Notes: a model not told the origin generated them from the letters alone. Counted from the first letter of the stretch, positions 29,886 through 39,236 are shown. The stretch is 64,000 nucleotides of DNA from Psychrobacillus sp. INOP01 (GCF_018140925.1 NZ_CP073315.1:434001-498000); one strand, 5' to 3'. Numbers and translations are program-made.

Positions 29886-30007
29886 TTGATTTTCGCTCCA
29901 ACGCACTTTCATGTTTCGAAGCTAGCGTAGCTATGCAGAAACAAGCGGACGCTTTTGGTGCAGAAAACATTTGCTATTCCCACTGGAGTCGCCGCCTTGC
30001 GCTTCAA
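29886..30007 (-). repeat. Family A/D repeat downstream of comEC
   Basis: Reverse-oriented unit: GGCGGCGACTCCAGTGGGAA, AAGCGTCCGCTTGTTTCTGC, then AGCTTCGAAACATGAAAGTG and the edge GTTGGAGCG. The part with GAAGCTAGCG (module D) recurs at 33691-33757 and 43915-43972. Confidence 0.7.
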
Positions 30008-30008
30008 C

Positions 30009-32303
30009 TTATGGAGTTGTAACAAACATTTCCCCACTTTTATTAATTTCAACTTCAATAGTGCCGTCCGTCCCGGTCTGTAAATACGGAATACTCAATT
30101 CTTCTAACCGTTCGACCACTTCTGGATGAGGATGACCATACCGATTCTCAAATCCAGCTTGAATAATAGCAACACTAGGCTGAACCAACGTCAAAAACTG
30201 TTCATTGCTAGAGGTTTTACTGCCATGATGACCTACTTTCAATACGTCAATTTGTTTTAGTGCTTGTGTATAATGCTTCACTAAATCTAATTCACCCTGT
30301 TCCTCTAAGTCTCCTAAGAATAATCCATGAAAGTTAATATTTCTCATGGAAAGTACAAGTGAATCATTATTCCCTCCATATGTTTCATCCAATGGATATA
30401 AGTATTGGAATTGAAAATAATCCGATAAGATTATATCCCCGGCTTTCTTTTCATAGATTGGAATTCGCCGTTTCTCTATTTCTCCCCATAAATCATCCAT
30501 TACTTCTTTCTCCGCAGATCCAGGAGTAATATGAATTTCCTTTACCTTTACTCCTCTTAGTACCTCTTCTGCACCTTCCATATGATCAGCATCTGCATGC
30601 GTAATAATTAGTGTATCGATTGTGTTGATACCTTTTCCTTTTAACAAAGGTAAAACAACCTGCCTGCCGATTTCATAAGGCTCACTTGTTTGCTTCCAAA
30701 TTTCTTGATCAAACCTAAGTATGCCACCAGTATCAATCATAATCACTTGTTCTCGGTAAGGCATTTCAATAAGTATACAATCACCCTGTCCAACATTTAC
30801 AAAAGAAATTCTGGTAGAGGGATCCATATAAGGTCCAATCTGAATGATTACTACAACAACTAAAAAAAAGAGAGTGCCTAAAAATAGGTTCTTTTTTCTT
30901 TCAAATGAAACAAGCAACAGAACTACACTAAAGTATGCAAGTAGTACCACCCCACCGGCGGGCCTCATCGGATTCCACATCTGATACGGTAATGTACCTA
31001 ACTTTAAAATGAGAAGATCCAGTAGCCCTCGAACAGGTTCATACACAAGAAATAGAATTTCAGAGAAAAACGGTAATATAAATGTTAGCAGCAGCAACAA
31101 AAGATTTAGGGGTAAAATAAGAAACGAAAATAATGGGACAAATACTAAATTCGCGAGAAAAGAAGAAATAGAAATTTCATAAAAATGATAGAGAAGAATA
31201 GGATATACGATGAGTTGACAAACAGCAGTTATAATAAATGATTGTAATAAATAGGAATGACTTGATATCAATAAAATCGAGGAATAAATAAGTGAAAATG
31301 CGGCTAAATAGGAGAGTTGAAAACCAATTTGAAATATAATCCAAGGTGTTAAAAAGACAAAACCGATAATACCTAGTGAAAAAGCGTCTTCTATTGCTAT
31401 TTTCCTTTGAAAAAGCATCGAGATTAATACAATCTCAGTTACTGAAACGGATCTCCATACAGAAGGTGCACCTCCAGCAAGCAAAGCATAAAAAGGTAGC
31501 GCGATTATTAGCAACCAGTTAGCGGTTTCTCTCCTTACACCTATACGAATCATCATTTCATAGATTAACCAAACGATTAGCGCTACATGAAGACCTGAAA
31601 TAGCAAATAAATGCGTTATACCGAGTGTCTGATAGGCATTTTGCATATCGGTGGGCATTTGCTCCCTACTCCCTATTAAAAGGGCTTCTGCCTCTGCTTG
31701 GAGAGATAATGGAAAGTGCCTCTCTATATGCTGCTTCATCTTAAAACGCTGACCTGCCATAAAGGTTATAAAATCTGTATTCTTTCCAATGAGCTCATAC
31801 TGAGTAATCTGAAGTTGTCCGACAGAGCCATTGCTTTTTAAATAATTATCCATATCAAATGCATACATATGTGCCTTTGGTCTATTAGAGGTTTCTTCCG
31901 AGAGAATATTCATAGTCAATCCTGCAATCGAATGTTCTGTGAATACTTCCTTGTGCTGCTCACTTTCCAGCTTTAATTGAACGTACCACTTATCCTTGTT
32001 CTCCGATATAGCAAACCCCCGTAAAGTACTACCATTGATGCGATAAGTGTCGGTCCAAGTAATTTGAGTGACACTTTTCTCTAATGGAGGAACAGGTATC
32101 CTGTGCTCCGTATAAAAAAAGCTTCCAATTCCTATGCTTAAAGTAAAGGCTATAAATAATATCGGAAACTGTTTATATAACAGCAGAGACAGAATAGCAA
32201 ACAGGAAGAAAAGGATAAGGGTAGATTCGTAAGCAGCTATTACACCTACTATCGCCGTTATTGCGATATATATTAAATTTCCATGGAAGTTGTTAATCCA
32301 AAT
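30009..32303 (-). CDS. comEC: Competence DNA channel ComEC
   Basis: ComEC forms the membrane channel for single-stranded DNA in transformation. The conventional frame starts only at TTG 31919 (636 residues), but it stays open upstream for 128 codons. That stretch encodes three hydrophobic segments and an OB-fold-like region expected of a ComEC N terminus. No ATG, GTG or TTG occurs there. An ATT at 32301-32303 has AAGGTGG seven bases before it and would give 764 residues, near the usual size. The competence membrane domain and a C-terminal metallo-beta-lactamase domain (THADADHMEG, VGHHGSKTSS) follow. It overlaps the end of comEB. Confidence 0.93.
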   Translation of the reverse strand: MWINNFHGNLIYIAITAIVGVIAAYESTLILFFLFAILSLLLYKQFPILFIAFTLSIGIGSFFYTEHRIPVPPLEKSVTQITWTDTYRINGSTLRGFAISENKDKWYVQLKLESEQHKEVFTEHSIAGLTMNILSEETSNRPKAHMYAFDMDNYLKSNGSVGQLQITQYELIGKNTDFITFMAGQRFKMKQHIERHFPLSLQAEAEALLIGSREQMPTDMQNAYQTLGITHLFAISGLHVALIVWLIYEMMIRIGVRRETANWLLIIALPFYALLAGGAPSVWRSVSVTEIVLISMLFQRKIAIEDAFSLGIIGFVFLTPWIIFQIGFQLSYLAAFSLIYSSILLISSHSYLLQSFIITAVCQLIVYPILLYHFYEISISSFLANLVFVPLFSFLILPLNLLLLLLTFILPFFSEILFLVYEPVRGLLDLLILKLGTLPYQMWNPMRPAGGVVLLAYFSVVLLLVSFERKKNLFLGTLFFLVVVVIIQIGPYMDPSTRISFVNVGQGDCILIEMPYREQVIMIDTGGILRFDQEIWKQTSEPYEIGRQVVLPLLKGKGINTIDTLIITHADADHMEGAEEVLRGVKVKEIHITPGSAEKEVMDDLWGEIEKRRIPIYEKKAGDIILSDYFQFQYLYPLDETYGGNNDSLVLSMRNINFHGLFLGDLEEQGELDLVKHYTQALKQIDVLKVGHHGSKTSSNEQFLTLVQPSVAIIQAGFENRYGHPHPEVVERLEELSIPYLQTGTDGTIEVEINKSGEMFVTTP

Positions 32304-32854
32304 AGTTCTGCCACCTTCATTTCATACGGTTCCAGTTCTTCACTACTTGCTCCTTTTTCTCTTAGCTTTGAAATCAGTTCTGCGTACAGAGCAACTTTTT
32401 CATCACTAAGGAAATCTATCTTTCTTTCATCGAAAGGCACATGAATAACTTCGACTCCAGCCTTATTTAACAATTCAATGGCATAAGAGTTGTTTTTGTA
32501 GTCTTGGGCATAGTAGAGACGACTGATCCCAGATTGAATGATTGACTTGGTGCAAGGAAGACATGGAAAATGAGTTACATACAAGTCAGCACCACTCACT
32601 GTAATCCCGTATTTTGCACATTGTAAAAGAGCATTCATCTCTGCGTGTATCGTTCTCACACAATGATTGTCTACGACATAACATCCATGATCAATACAGT
32701 GGTCGCCACCTGAAATAGATCCATTATATCCTCCAGCCATTATTCGGCGATCACGAACAATCGTTGCACCTACTGCTAGACGTGTACATGTGCTTCTTAG
32801 TGCAAGTAAATGGCTCTGAGCCAAGAAAAATTGATCCCAAGTTATTCTCTCCAT
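32273..32854 (-). CDS. comEB: ComE operon protein 2, dCMP deaminase family
   Basis: A zinc-dependent deoxycytidylate-deaminase-type enzyme encoded in the comE operon; it is dispensable for transformation in B. subtilis. The catalytic site is HAEMNALLQ, and PCLPC gives the other zinc ligands. The 193-residue length is usual. Its last codons also hold the comEC ribosome binding site AAGGTGG. Confidence 0.95.
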   Translation of the reverse strand: MERITWDQFFLAQSHLLALRSTCTRLAVGATIVRDRRIMAGGYNGSISGGDHCIDHGCYVVDNHCVRTIHAEMNALLQCAKYGITVSGADLYVTHFPCLPCTKSIIQSGISRLYYAQDYKNNSYAIELLNKAGVEVIHVPFDERKIDFLSDEKVALYAELISKLREKGASSEELEPYEMKVAELFGLTTSMEI

Positions 32855-32924
32855 ATAACTACCCCCAAAATAAACATTTCTTTAAGTGTAGTAGTTTATG
32901 CAAGAAACTTCAATAATCCATTTG

Positions 32925-33545
32925 TTATTTAACTGTTATTAATGGTTCCAGTTTCTCATACGTTTTTTGTCCGATACCCGTCACTTTCATCAAATCCTGG
33001 TTATCTTTGAAGGCACCGACCTGCTCGCGATGAGCGATAATTGCCTCTGCTTTAGCTGCTCCAATACCCGGTAGAGTAGACAAAACTGTGGCGTCTGCAT
33101 TGTTTATATTTACTAACGATGATTGTGAACTACTAATGGATAACGTCGTTTCTTCCTCTTCTTCTTCGCCTTCTTCTGGAACATAAATAACCATTTCATC
33201 TTTCACACGCTCTGCATGATTAATGTGTTTAGAGTTACTAGACACCAAATAACCTCCAGCCATTTCAATCGCATTTAACACACGATCTCCTTCGGAAAGT
33301 TCATAGACTCCAGGCTTCGTAACAGCACCTTTTACTTCTACGAATACAACAGGGTCCTCTACATATTCAATTGTTTCTTCTTCTGTAAAATTTTTTAATG
33401 GGATAGTTTGAATGGAATCGGCTTTGGGGGTTGCCGATTTTAAAAAGGATTGAATACTGATAAACAGTATTATTCCTATTACTACTACTGGGAGTAATAG
33501 CTTTTTCTTATATTTCTGGATAAACAGTTGGATCAGATTTATCAA
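32925..33545 (-). CDS. comEA: Competence DNA receptor ComEA
   Basis: ComEA is the membrane-anchored double-stranded DNA receptor for uptake. One transmembrane segment (about 15-34), an SLBB-type domain (about 65-125), an acidic and Ser-rich linker, and two helix-hairpin-helix motifs at the C terminus (LSTLPGIGAAKAEAII, LMKVTGIGQKTYEKL). The start is uncertain: the TTG at 33545 directly touches AGAGG, which itself sits in a small hairpin. The divergent comER of Bacillus is missing. Confidence 0.93.
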   Translation of the reverse strand: MINLIQLFIQKYKKKLLLPVVVIGIILFISIQSFLKSATPKADSIQTIPLKNFTEEETIEYVEDPVVFVEVKGAVTKPGVYELSEGDRVLNAIEMAGGYLVSSNSKHINHAERVKDEMVIYVPEEGEEEEEETTLSISSSQSSLVNINNADATVLSTLPGIGAAKAEAIIAHREQVGAFKDNQDLMKVTGIGQKTYEKLEPLITVK

Positions 33546-33561
33546 CCTCTTTCATAAGAGG
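33546..33561 (-). promoter_or_regulatory. Small hairpin holding the comEA ribosome binding site
   Basis: CCTCTT and AAGAGG form a perfect 6-bp stem with a four-base loop just before the comEA start. The AGAGG is the only SD-like sequence, so pairing would hide it. Confidence 0.45.
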
Positions 33562-33690
33562 TAATTATATGGAGTTAAGAAGACTATACTAAATTTACCT
33601 CAAGTTGAAAAGAGATAATTTAAAAGTAATAAAATAATAAAGATAAATAGATATCGAGCTGGTAATCTAGTTGTCCATTAATAATCGACT

Positions 33691-33840
33691 GCTAATTTCC
33701 GTTTCAACGCACTATGTTTCGAAGCTAGAGCAGCGACGCAGAAACAAGCCGAATAGAAGCCCGGTCCTTTAAGGTCTCAAAACCTGTTTCTATCGTTTCC
33801 GGAGGGTTTTGGACAGTTTTACTATATGATTTCCGAATTT
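33691..33840 (-). repeat. Module D plus family C repeat upstream of comEA
   Basis: 33691-33757 is a module D copy (plus-strand reading GTTTCAACGCAC, TATGTTTCGAAGCTAG, GCAGAAACAAGC). 33768-33840 is family C, read AAAACCTGTTTCTATCG, GGGTTTTGGACAG, TATATGA. No gene between 33546 and 34224. Confidence 0.65.
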
Positions 33841-33858
33841 AATAGACGATTTTATCAC

Positions 33859-34125
33859 AATATTAACTTTGACTACTATTATCATCTAAGCGATAGGCTA
33901 TGCTAAATCTTATAATTGAGTACTACACATTATATTGATTGTAGCGGAAGGCGGCGACTCCAGCGGGATTAGCTTGAGCTGAAGACCCCGCAGGAGCGCA
34001 GCGAACGAGGAGGCTGAAGCCAAGCCCGCGGAAAGCGTCCGCCTGAAGCCAAAATCATAGTGGAATTATTATTTGTTAATTATCAAGAACCCAGTATTCA
34101 CGGGATATTTTTATATACTTTCTTA
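33859..34125 (+). repeat. Composite repeat unit containing a full family A element (copy 1)
   Basis: Order: ATATTAACTTTGACTAC, AAGCGATAGGCTATGCTAAA, GAGTACTAC, ATTGATTGTAGCGGAAGG, full family A (GACTCCAGCGGGA, GAAGACCCCGCAGG, GAGGAGGCTGAAGC, CCGCGGAAAGCGTCCGCC), then GAACCCAGTATTCACGG and ATATACTTTCTT. The same order recurs at 43674-44036, so the unit is larger than the family A core. A small family A piece (GCGCCACCTCGGG) follows at 34145-34158. Confidence 0.7.
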
Positions 34126-34192
34126 ATCTTGAACAATGGCTAAGAGCGCCACCTCGGGAGAGAGATGAGTAGTCACTTATTATATTTCGAAT

Positions 34193-34222
34193 AAAAAAAG
34201 AGCCTAATCAACGGCTCTTTTT
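34193..34222 (-). terminator. Terminator of the yqeG-yqeM gene block
   Basis: AAAAAAGAGCCGTTGATTAG pairs with itself through GAGCC/GGCTC, followed by a run of seven T on the minus strand, directly after yqeM. Confidence 0.88.
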
Positions 34223-34224
34223 TC

Positions 34225-34959
34225 TTATTTTACAGCATGGATAAACCATCTATCCACTTCATCTGTAGGCTTTCCAAAAATATCATCACGGACTTTCACG
34301 GAATGGAATCCTACTTTTTCTAGAAGATTTTTGAATGTTTCCACCGAATACGTACGTTGATAGTGGGATTCTTCAAATCGTTCATAATAACCGGATTCAT
34401 CTCGAACAAAAAAAGTAATATCATGATAAATAGAATGTTCTTCTTCCCCTGGCTCAGTATGCCAAAGATAAGCAACTTGCTCATCCTCATACGTAAAGGG
34501 TCCATTTGGATAAATTTCATCCATTTTATAAAGAGAATGGACATCAAAAAACAATTGTCCATTTGGATTTAAAGCTGCAAACAAACGTTTAAATGTCTGT
34601 TCTACTTCCTGTAATGTCTCTAGATAATTAAGAGAATCTATAGCAATAACTGCTACATCTACTTCATCTACACCTTCAAGATCAGCCATTGATTGACATA
34701 TAAAAGTGATATCCGTTCCATTTTCAAAGCTTCGATTTTGAGCTACAGTAAGCATAGAATCCGATAAATCTACACCTATTACCTCATATCCTGCTTTTGC
34801 AAATTGGATACTAAGAACCCCTGTTCCACAGCCAATATCAACTAATTTTCTGGATGTAGTCAATGGCGCGTTCTGTTGTATCCATTCCGCATATTTGTTA
34901 TACGGAATGTCGGACATTAATGAATCATAAATATAAGCAAATTGTTCATACGTAGACAT
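34225..34959 (-). CDS. yqeM: SAM-dependent methyltransferase YqeM
   Basis: A class I methyltransferase of unknown substrate, always next to rsfS in Bacillales. From the ATG at 34959 (overlapping the rsfS stop as TAATG) it has 244 residues. The SAM motif KLVDIGCGTGVLSIQFA is near 36-52, and the family end pattern DEVDRWFIHAVK is present. The extra 14 codons upstream lie inside rsfS and are not conserved. Confidence 0.92.
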   Translation of the reverse strand: MSTYEQFAYIYDSLMSDIPYNKYAEWIQQNAPLTTSRKLVDIGCGTGVLSIQFAKAGYEVIGVDLSDSMLTVAQNRSFENGTDITFICQSMADLEGVDEVDVAVIAIDSLNYLETLQEVEQTFKRLFAALNPNGQLFFDVHSLYKMDEIYPNGPFTYEDEQVAYLWHTEPGEEEHSIYHDITFFVRDESGYYERFEESHYQRTYSVETFKNLLEKVGFHSVKVRDDIFGKPTDEVDRWFIHAVK

Positions 34960-35312
34960 TAAGCATCTTGCCCAACCTGAATCATTGGTGCATCTCCCCA
35001 AAGTCTCTCTAAATTATAATAAGCACGTTCATCCTTGTGGAATACATGTGCTACAACGTCACCCATATCAACTAAAATCCATCTTGCTTCATCAAAACCT
35101 TCTAATCGTTTTACATTAAATCCTGCTTTAAAGGCTTGGTCCTCTAGTTCTTTTGCAATTGCTTGAACCTGACGATCCGAGTTCGCATGGCAGATTAAAA
35201 AGTAGTCAGCAAGTAAAGAAACCCCTTGCATATTTAATACTACAATATCCTCTGCTCTTTTATCGTCCGCTGCTTTATAGGCGATTTCTACTAATGAATT
35301 TGAAGATGTCAT
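34959..35312 (-). CDS. rsfS: Ribosomal silencing factor RsfS
   Basis: RsfS binds L14 of the 50S subunit and blocks subunit joining when nutrients are low. The 117-residue protein shows the family motifs KRAEDIVVLN, DYFLICHANSDRQV and WILVDMGDVVAHVF. It overlaps yqeK by four bases and yqeM by one, so the three are translationally linked. Confidence 0.96.
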   Translation of the reverse strand: MTSSNSLVEIAYKAADDKRAEDIVVLNMQGVSLLADYFLICHANSDRQVQAIAKELEDQAFKAGFNVKRLEGFDEARWILVDMGDVVAHVFHKDERAYYNLERLWGDAPMIQVGQDA

Positions 35313-35884
35313 TCTTTCACTGTTCCTCTCTGTTGTATCAAATCATTGTAACAATGAAATGAGTCCGGAAATACCGGTTGTTTTTTTTCTATTAAAAATG
35401 AAATACTATGCTTTATACAATTGGTCATTGCATCTTCTAAATCAACCTTTGCTTTTTCGCGTAAAAGATCGACTCCTGAAAATTTCCGACTAGGCTCTAT
35501 CATATCTGAGACATAAATTATTTTTTCTAATTTGGACATACCAGCTCGACCCGTTGTATGAAACTCGATTGCCCGCAAAATATCCTGATCTGTAATTTGA
35601 AACTCTGTCCTTGCAACATAACTACCAACAGGAGCATGCCATAATTCATGATTAAAATCCAATAATAATGGATTCATTTTTTCTGAAACAATTATGGATC
35701 TTAGCCACTCTTTATCGGCATACTTTACACTATCATGCAAAATTCCCGCAATCTCTGCTTTATCAAAATCTTCTCCATACATTTTGGCCAATTGTATAGC
35801 TGTTTCAGCTACACCTTTTGTATGTATAAATCGTTTTTCAGGCATTCGACTTTTCATCTGCTCCAGCAAATGTTCATGTTTCAT
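35309..35884 (-). CDS. yqeK: Symmetrical Ap4A hydrolase YqeK (HD domain)
   Basis: YqeK-type HD proteins hydrolyse diadenosine tetraphosphate symmetrically to ADP. The 191-residue protein from the ATG at 35884 (AAAGGAGAAGCTAT in front) shows RFIHTKGVAETA, ILHDSVK (HD dyad) and ELWHAPVGSYVA. It overlaps nadD by 11 bases. Confidence 0.94.
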   Translation of the reverse strand: MKHEHLLEQMKSRMPEKRFIHTKGVAETAIQLAKMYGEDFDKAEIAGILHDSVKYADKEWLRSIIVSEKMNPLLLDFNHELWHAPVGSYVARTEFQITDQDILRAIEFHTTGRAGMSKLEKIIYVSDMIEPSRKFSGVDLLREKAKVDLEDAMTNCIKHSISFLIEKKQPVFPDSFHCYNDLIQQRGTVKE

Positions 35885-36446
35885 ATAGCTTCTCCTTTCG
35901 GATAAAATCCCGAACAGCATCACTAATAAGAAATCGTGTAGTTTCACCATTTGCAATTCGATTTCGAATTATAGTAGAAGATAAATCGATTTGAGGTATC
36001 TCTAATGTTACTATAGGATATGCAGTTTTGAGTAATTTATTTGGTCTTGGAACTCCTACTAAATGCACATTTTGTATAAGTTCATCGATTCTATACCACT
36101 CAGGTAAATCCTCCACCTGATCTCCACCGATAATAAAATAAAAATCAGTTTGCGGTTCACGTTTTCTAAGAAGCTCCATCGTATCAAAAGTGTAAGAAGT
36201 TCCACCTTGATCGATTTCAATCGTTTCTATTTCCAACATGGGAATCTCTTTTATGGACAATTCCACCATAGTCAGACGTTGTTGAGCTGTGACACTATTT
36301 TGAATCACTTTATGAGGAGGGGTAGCATTTGGCATTAAACGCACTTCATCTAATTTCAATGCGTGTAGTACTTCATTTGCAATTATCAAATGACCAATAT
36401 GCGGCGGGTTAAAAGTTCCACCTAAAATCCCTACTTTTTTTCTCAT
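35874..36446 (-). CDS. nadD: Nicotinate-nucleotide adenylyltransferase
   Basis: NadD forms deamido-NAD from nicotinate mononucleotide and ATP in NAD synthesis. The 190-residue protein has the nucleotidyltransferase motif GGTFNPPHIGHL at 9-20 and the late SSTIIRNRI motif. It overlaps yqeI by four bases. Confidence 0.97.
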   Translation of the reverse strand: MRKKVGILGGTFNPPHIGHLIIANEVLHALKLDEVRLMPNATPPHKVIQNSVTAQQRLTMVELSIKEIPMLEIETIEIDQGGTSYTFDTMELLRKREPQTDFYFIIGGDQVEDLPEWYRIDELIQNVHLVGVPRPNKLLKTAYPIVTLEIPQIDLSSTIIRNRIANGETTRFLISDAVRDFIRKEKLYET

Positions 36447-36748
36447 GCACGACTCGCTTTTGGAAGCTCGATTCGTTTATTATTTTTTGACGGTTTGTAC
36501 AGTACTACTGTTAAACCAATCAGTTGTACTAGTTCTGACTTTGTTCCTTTTACAAGCGCCTCTGCTACTTCGTGCTTATCGTCTTCACAGTTTTGCAAAA
36601 TACTGATTTTGATCAATTCTCGAACTTCAAGTGCTTCTCCGATTTGTTTAATCATCGCATCGTTCACTCCACCTTTACCGACTTGAAAAATCGGAGATAG
36701 ATTGTGTGCTTGACTACGTAAAAATCTTTTTTGTTTACCTGTTAACAT
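36443..36748 (-). CDS. yqeI: CRM-domain RNA-binding protein YqeI (YhbY family)
   Basis: YhbY-type proteins associate with pre-50S ribosomal particles. The 101-residue protein is a single CRM domain with QVGKGGVNDAMIKQIGEAL (GxxG RNA-binding loop) and LVQLIGLTVVLYKPS. It overlaps aroE by 14 bases. Confidence 0.95.
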   Translation of the reverse strand: MLTGKQKRFLRSQAHNLSPIFQVGKGGVNDAMIKQIGEALEVRELIKISILQNCEDDKHEVAEALVKGTKSELVQLIGLTVVLYKPSKNNKRIELPKASRA

Positions 36749-37565
36749 AATTTCCTCCTATTTGCTCTATCAATTGTTGGATCATCCCATCTGTATCGGG
36801 TATTACTCCATTCCAATATGAAAAGGCCAGTGCTCCCTGATGTACAAGCATTCCTAGACCATTAATTGTTCGAACATTGTATTTCTTCGCTTCCTCTATA
36901 AAAGGGGTAACTAAAGGATTATATACGATATCCGCAACAATTGCATTCTCTTTTAATCGATTTAGCTGAATTGGTAACGATGCCTCGCTACTTTTCATGC
37001 CGAGTGGTGTCGTTTGAATAATGATATCAAACTTGTTCAAATTATTTTCTGCTTCATCAAGAGTCAATGCCTGTCCTGTCTGTAGTTCATCCACTAATAC
37101 TATTGCCTTTTCTAACGTTCTATTCGCTATTGTTATTTGTGTAAAACCAAGACGCTCAAAAGCATGAGCTATACCGCGCGCAGCTCCTCCAGCTCCAATC
37201 AGCAATATGTTATGCTCAGGTAAAATGTAGCCAAGGGATTCAATAAAACCTAATCCATCGGTATTATACCCGACATACTTATTGTCCAATGTTCTCACTA
37301 CTGTATTTACTGCTCCAATTCCTTTTGCAGAATCATCCACATCATCAAGAAATGGAATAATCGCCTCTTTAAAAGGAACAGTCACATTCCAGCCACTGCA
37401 TCCTAGAAGCTTTAACGATTCCACAGCTTGCTCTAATTGATCTTGTTCTACATGTATAGGAATATAACTTGCATCAATATTCAGCTGTTTTAACCATGTA
37501 TCATGCATATTAGGTGATAAGGAATGAGATATCGGATTTCCTATAACTGCAAACCATTTTTTCAA
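36735..37565 (-). CDS. aroE: Shikimate dehydrogenase
   Basis: AroE reduces 3-dehydroshikimate with NADPH in the shikimate pathway. The substrate-binding NPISHSLSP is near residue 9-17; NVTVPFKEAI contains the catalytic lysine and YNTDGLGF the aspartate. GAGGAARGI is the dinucleotide loop. The best start is TTG at 37565 with AGGGGG eight bases in front, giving 276 residues; the longer frame reads into the end of yqeH. Confidence 0.95.
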   Translation of the reverse strand: MKKWFAVIGNPISHSLSPNMHDTWLKQLNIDASYIPIHVEQDQLEQAVESLKLLGCSGWNVTVPFKEAIIPFLDDVDDSAKGIGAVNTVVRTLDNKYVGYNTDGLGFIESLGYILPEHNILLIGAGGAARGIAHAFERLGFTQITIANRTLEKAIVLVDELQTGQALTLDEAENNLNKFDIIIQTTPLGMKSSEASLPIQLNRLKENAIVADIVYNPLVTPFIEEAKKYNVRTINGLGMLVHQGALAFSYWNGVIPDTDGMIQQLIEQIGGNYVNR

Positions 37566-37576
37566 ACCTAAACCCC

Positions 37577-38680
37577 CTATATTAACGATGGACGAATAGA
37601 TATTTCTACACCTGCAGGGGCATGCGCAGCTACAATAACTCCGCCACGTTGTACAGTAATCCACCCTAATCCAGAAAATACAATATCTGTTTTGTCATCT
37701 TTGATCTTAAATTCATGACGAACTAAAGGAGGCAATAGATCAGCAAACTCTTCACTAGGTGGAGATAATAATTTACCTTTATGCTCTTTATATAAATTAT
37801 CCGCATTCTCTAATTTTGTGCGGTGAATTGGAATATCATTTGCTATATGACAGGTAAACGCTGCACGGTCACCTTTGATAAAGTCAAAACGAGATAAGCC
37901 ACCTAAATATAATGTTTGTTCACTATTTAGCTGAAATACTTTCGGCTTAATTTCTTTTTTGGGTGTAATATATTTCAATTCCGACGGATCTAAATAATGC
38001 GCCATTTGATGGTGATTTATAATACCAGGTGTATCAAATAATGACTTAGTGTCATCTAATGGAATTTCAATCATATCTAATGTAGTTCCGGGGAAATGTG
38101 AAGTAGTAATAATTGCATCTTCTCCAGTTGCTTGTTTAATAATACGGTTAATAAAAGTTGACTTACCAACATTCGTACAACCAACAACATAAACATTTTC
38201 GCCTTTTCGATAATGCTCGATTGCTTCCATTGCTTCTGGCATACCTGTACCTTTATGTGCACTAACAAACAATACGTCTATTGGAGACAAGCCTAGTTTT
38301 TTAGCTTCCTGTTTCATCCAATTGATGACTTTATTTTTTTTCACTGATTTCGGCAATAAATCAGCCTTATTTGCTATCAATAAAATAGGATTATTGCCTA
38401 CAAAACGATGCAAACCAGGTAACCAACTACCATTAAAATCAAAGATATCAACTATTTTAACGATCAATCCTTTTTGAGTACCTAAGCTGTTTAAAATTCG
38501 AAGAAAATCATCATCTGTCAATGAAACTGGTTGTAATTCATTGTAATTTTTCAATCGGAAACAACGCTGACATATAATATCTTCTTTTTCTAAAGAGGAA
38601 ACTGGCGCATAACCAGGCTCTCCTACTTTTTCTGTTTGAATTGTTGTACCGCAACCGATACATTTTGGTGCTTCTGTCAC
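37577..38680 (-). CDS. yqeH: Ribosome biogenesis GTPase YqeH
   Basis: YqeH is a circularly permuted GTPase needed for 30S assembly. An N-terminal zinc finger (CIGCG and ICQRCFRL) precedes the motifs in permuted order: NKADLL (G4), then GCTNVGKST (G1), FPGTTLD and DTPG (G3). The GTG start at 38680, with GGAGGAAGAAGC in front, gives MTEAPKCIGCG and 367 residues, like B. subtilis. An ATG five codons earlier overlaps the SD itself. Confidence 0.95.
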   Translation of the reverse strand: MTEAPKCIGCGTTIQTEKVGEPGYAPVSSLEKEDIICQRCFRLKNYNELQPVSLTDDDFLRILNSLGTQKGLIVKIVDIFDFNGSWLPGLHRFVGNNPILLIANKADLLPKSVKKNKVINWMKQEAKKLGLSPIDVLFVSAHKGTGMPEAMEAIEHYRKGENVYVVGCTNVGKSTFINRIIKQATGEDAIITTSHFPGTTLDMIEIPLDDTKSLFDTPGIINHHQMAHYLDPSELKYITPKKEIKPKVFQLNSEQTLYLGGLSRFDFIKGDRAAFTCHIANDIPIHRTKLENADNLYKEHKGKLLSPPSEEFADLLPPLVRHEFKIKDDKTDIVFSGLGWITVQRGGVIVAAHAPAGVEISIRPSLI

Positions 38681-39198
38681 GCTTCTTCCTCCCATGTAAC
38701 TTGTCCTTTTTTGTCCAAGTAACTAAAAATTCTTCGTTCCACCATACGATTAAATTTGGTCACAAATCCATCTGATTTCGCAACCGGAATGACTAAAATC
38801 GTATGAAGTTTTTGTCTGTTCCCGCCAAACACATCGGTTAATAACTGGTCACCAATGACTACTACTTCCTCTCGCTTCACCGACATAATACTTAATGCTT
38901 GGAGAAATGCTTTTCCAAGTGGCTTACGAGCCTTAAATATGAACGGAATTCCAAGTGGATCTGCAAAGGATTTAACTCGCAGCTCTTTATTGTTTGAAAC
39001 AATTGTTACCTGAATCCCGGCAGCTTTAATACTTGCAAACCACTCGATCAATTTAGGGGTAGCATCTGGTCGATCCCATTCAACTAATGTGTTATCTAAA
39101 TCTGTAATAATGGCCTTTATCCCTTTATCTTTTAGCATTTCAGGTGTTATATGAAAGACACTTCTTACAAATTCACTAGGTATAAAATATGAATACAA
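38677..39198 (-). CDS. yqeG: HAD-family phosphatase YqeG
   Basis: A HAD superfamily IIIA phosphatase of unproven substrate; its family includes phosphatidylglycerophosphate phosphatases. The nucleophile motif TDLDNTLVEWD is near 33-43 and VIGDQLLTDVFGGNR is motif III/IV. The TTG start at 39198 has TTGGAGTG six bases in front and yields MYSYFIPSEF, which aligns with family N termini. It overlaps yqeH by four bases. Confidence 0.92.
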   Translation of the reverse strand: MYSYFIPSEFVRSVFHITPEMLKDKGIKAIITDLDNTLVEWDRPDATPKLIEWFASIKAAGIQVTIVSNNKELRVKSFADPLGIPFIFKARKPLGKAFLQALSIMSVKREEVVVIGDQLLTDVFGGNRQKLHTILVIPVAKSDGFVTKFNRMVERRIFSYLDKKGQVTWEEEA

Positions 39199-39236
39199 AG
39201 ACGAACACTCCAATTCGAGGCTTTTTCTATTTATGA

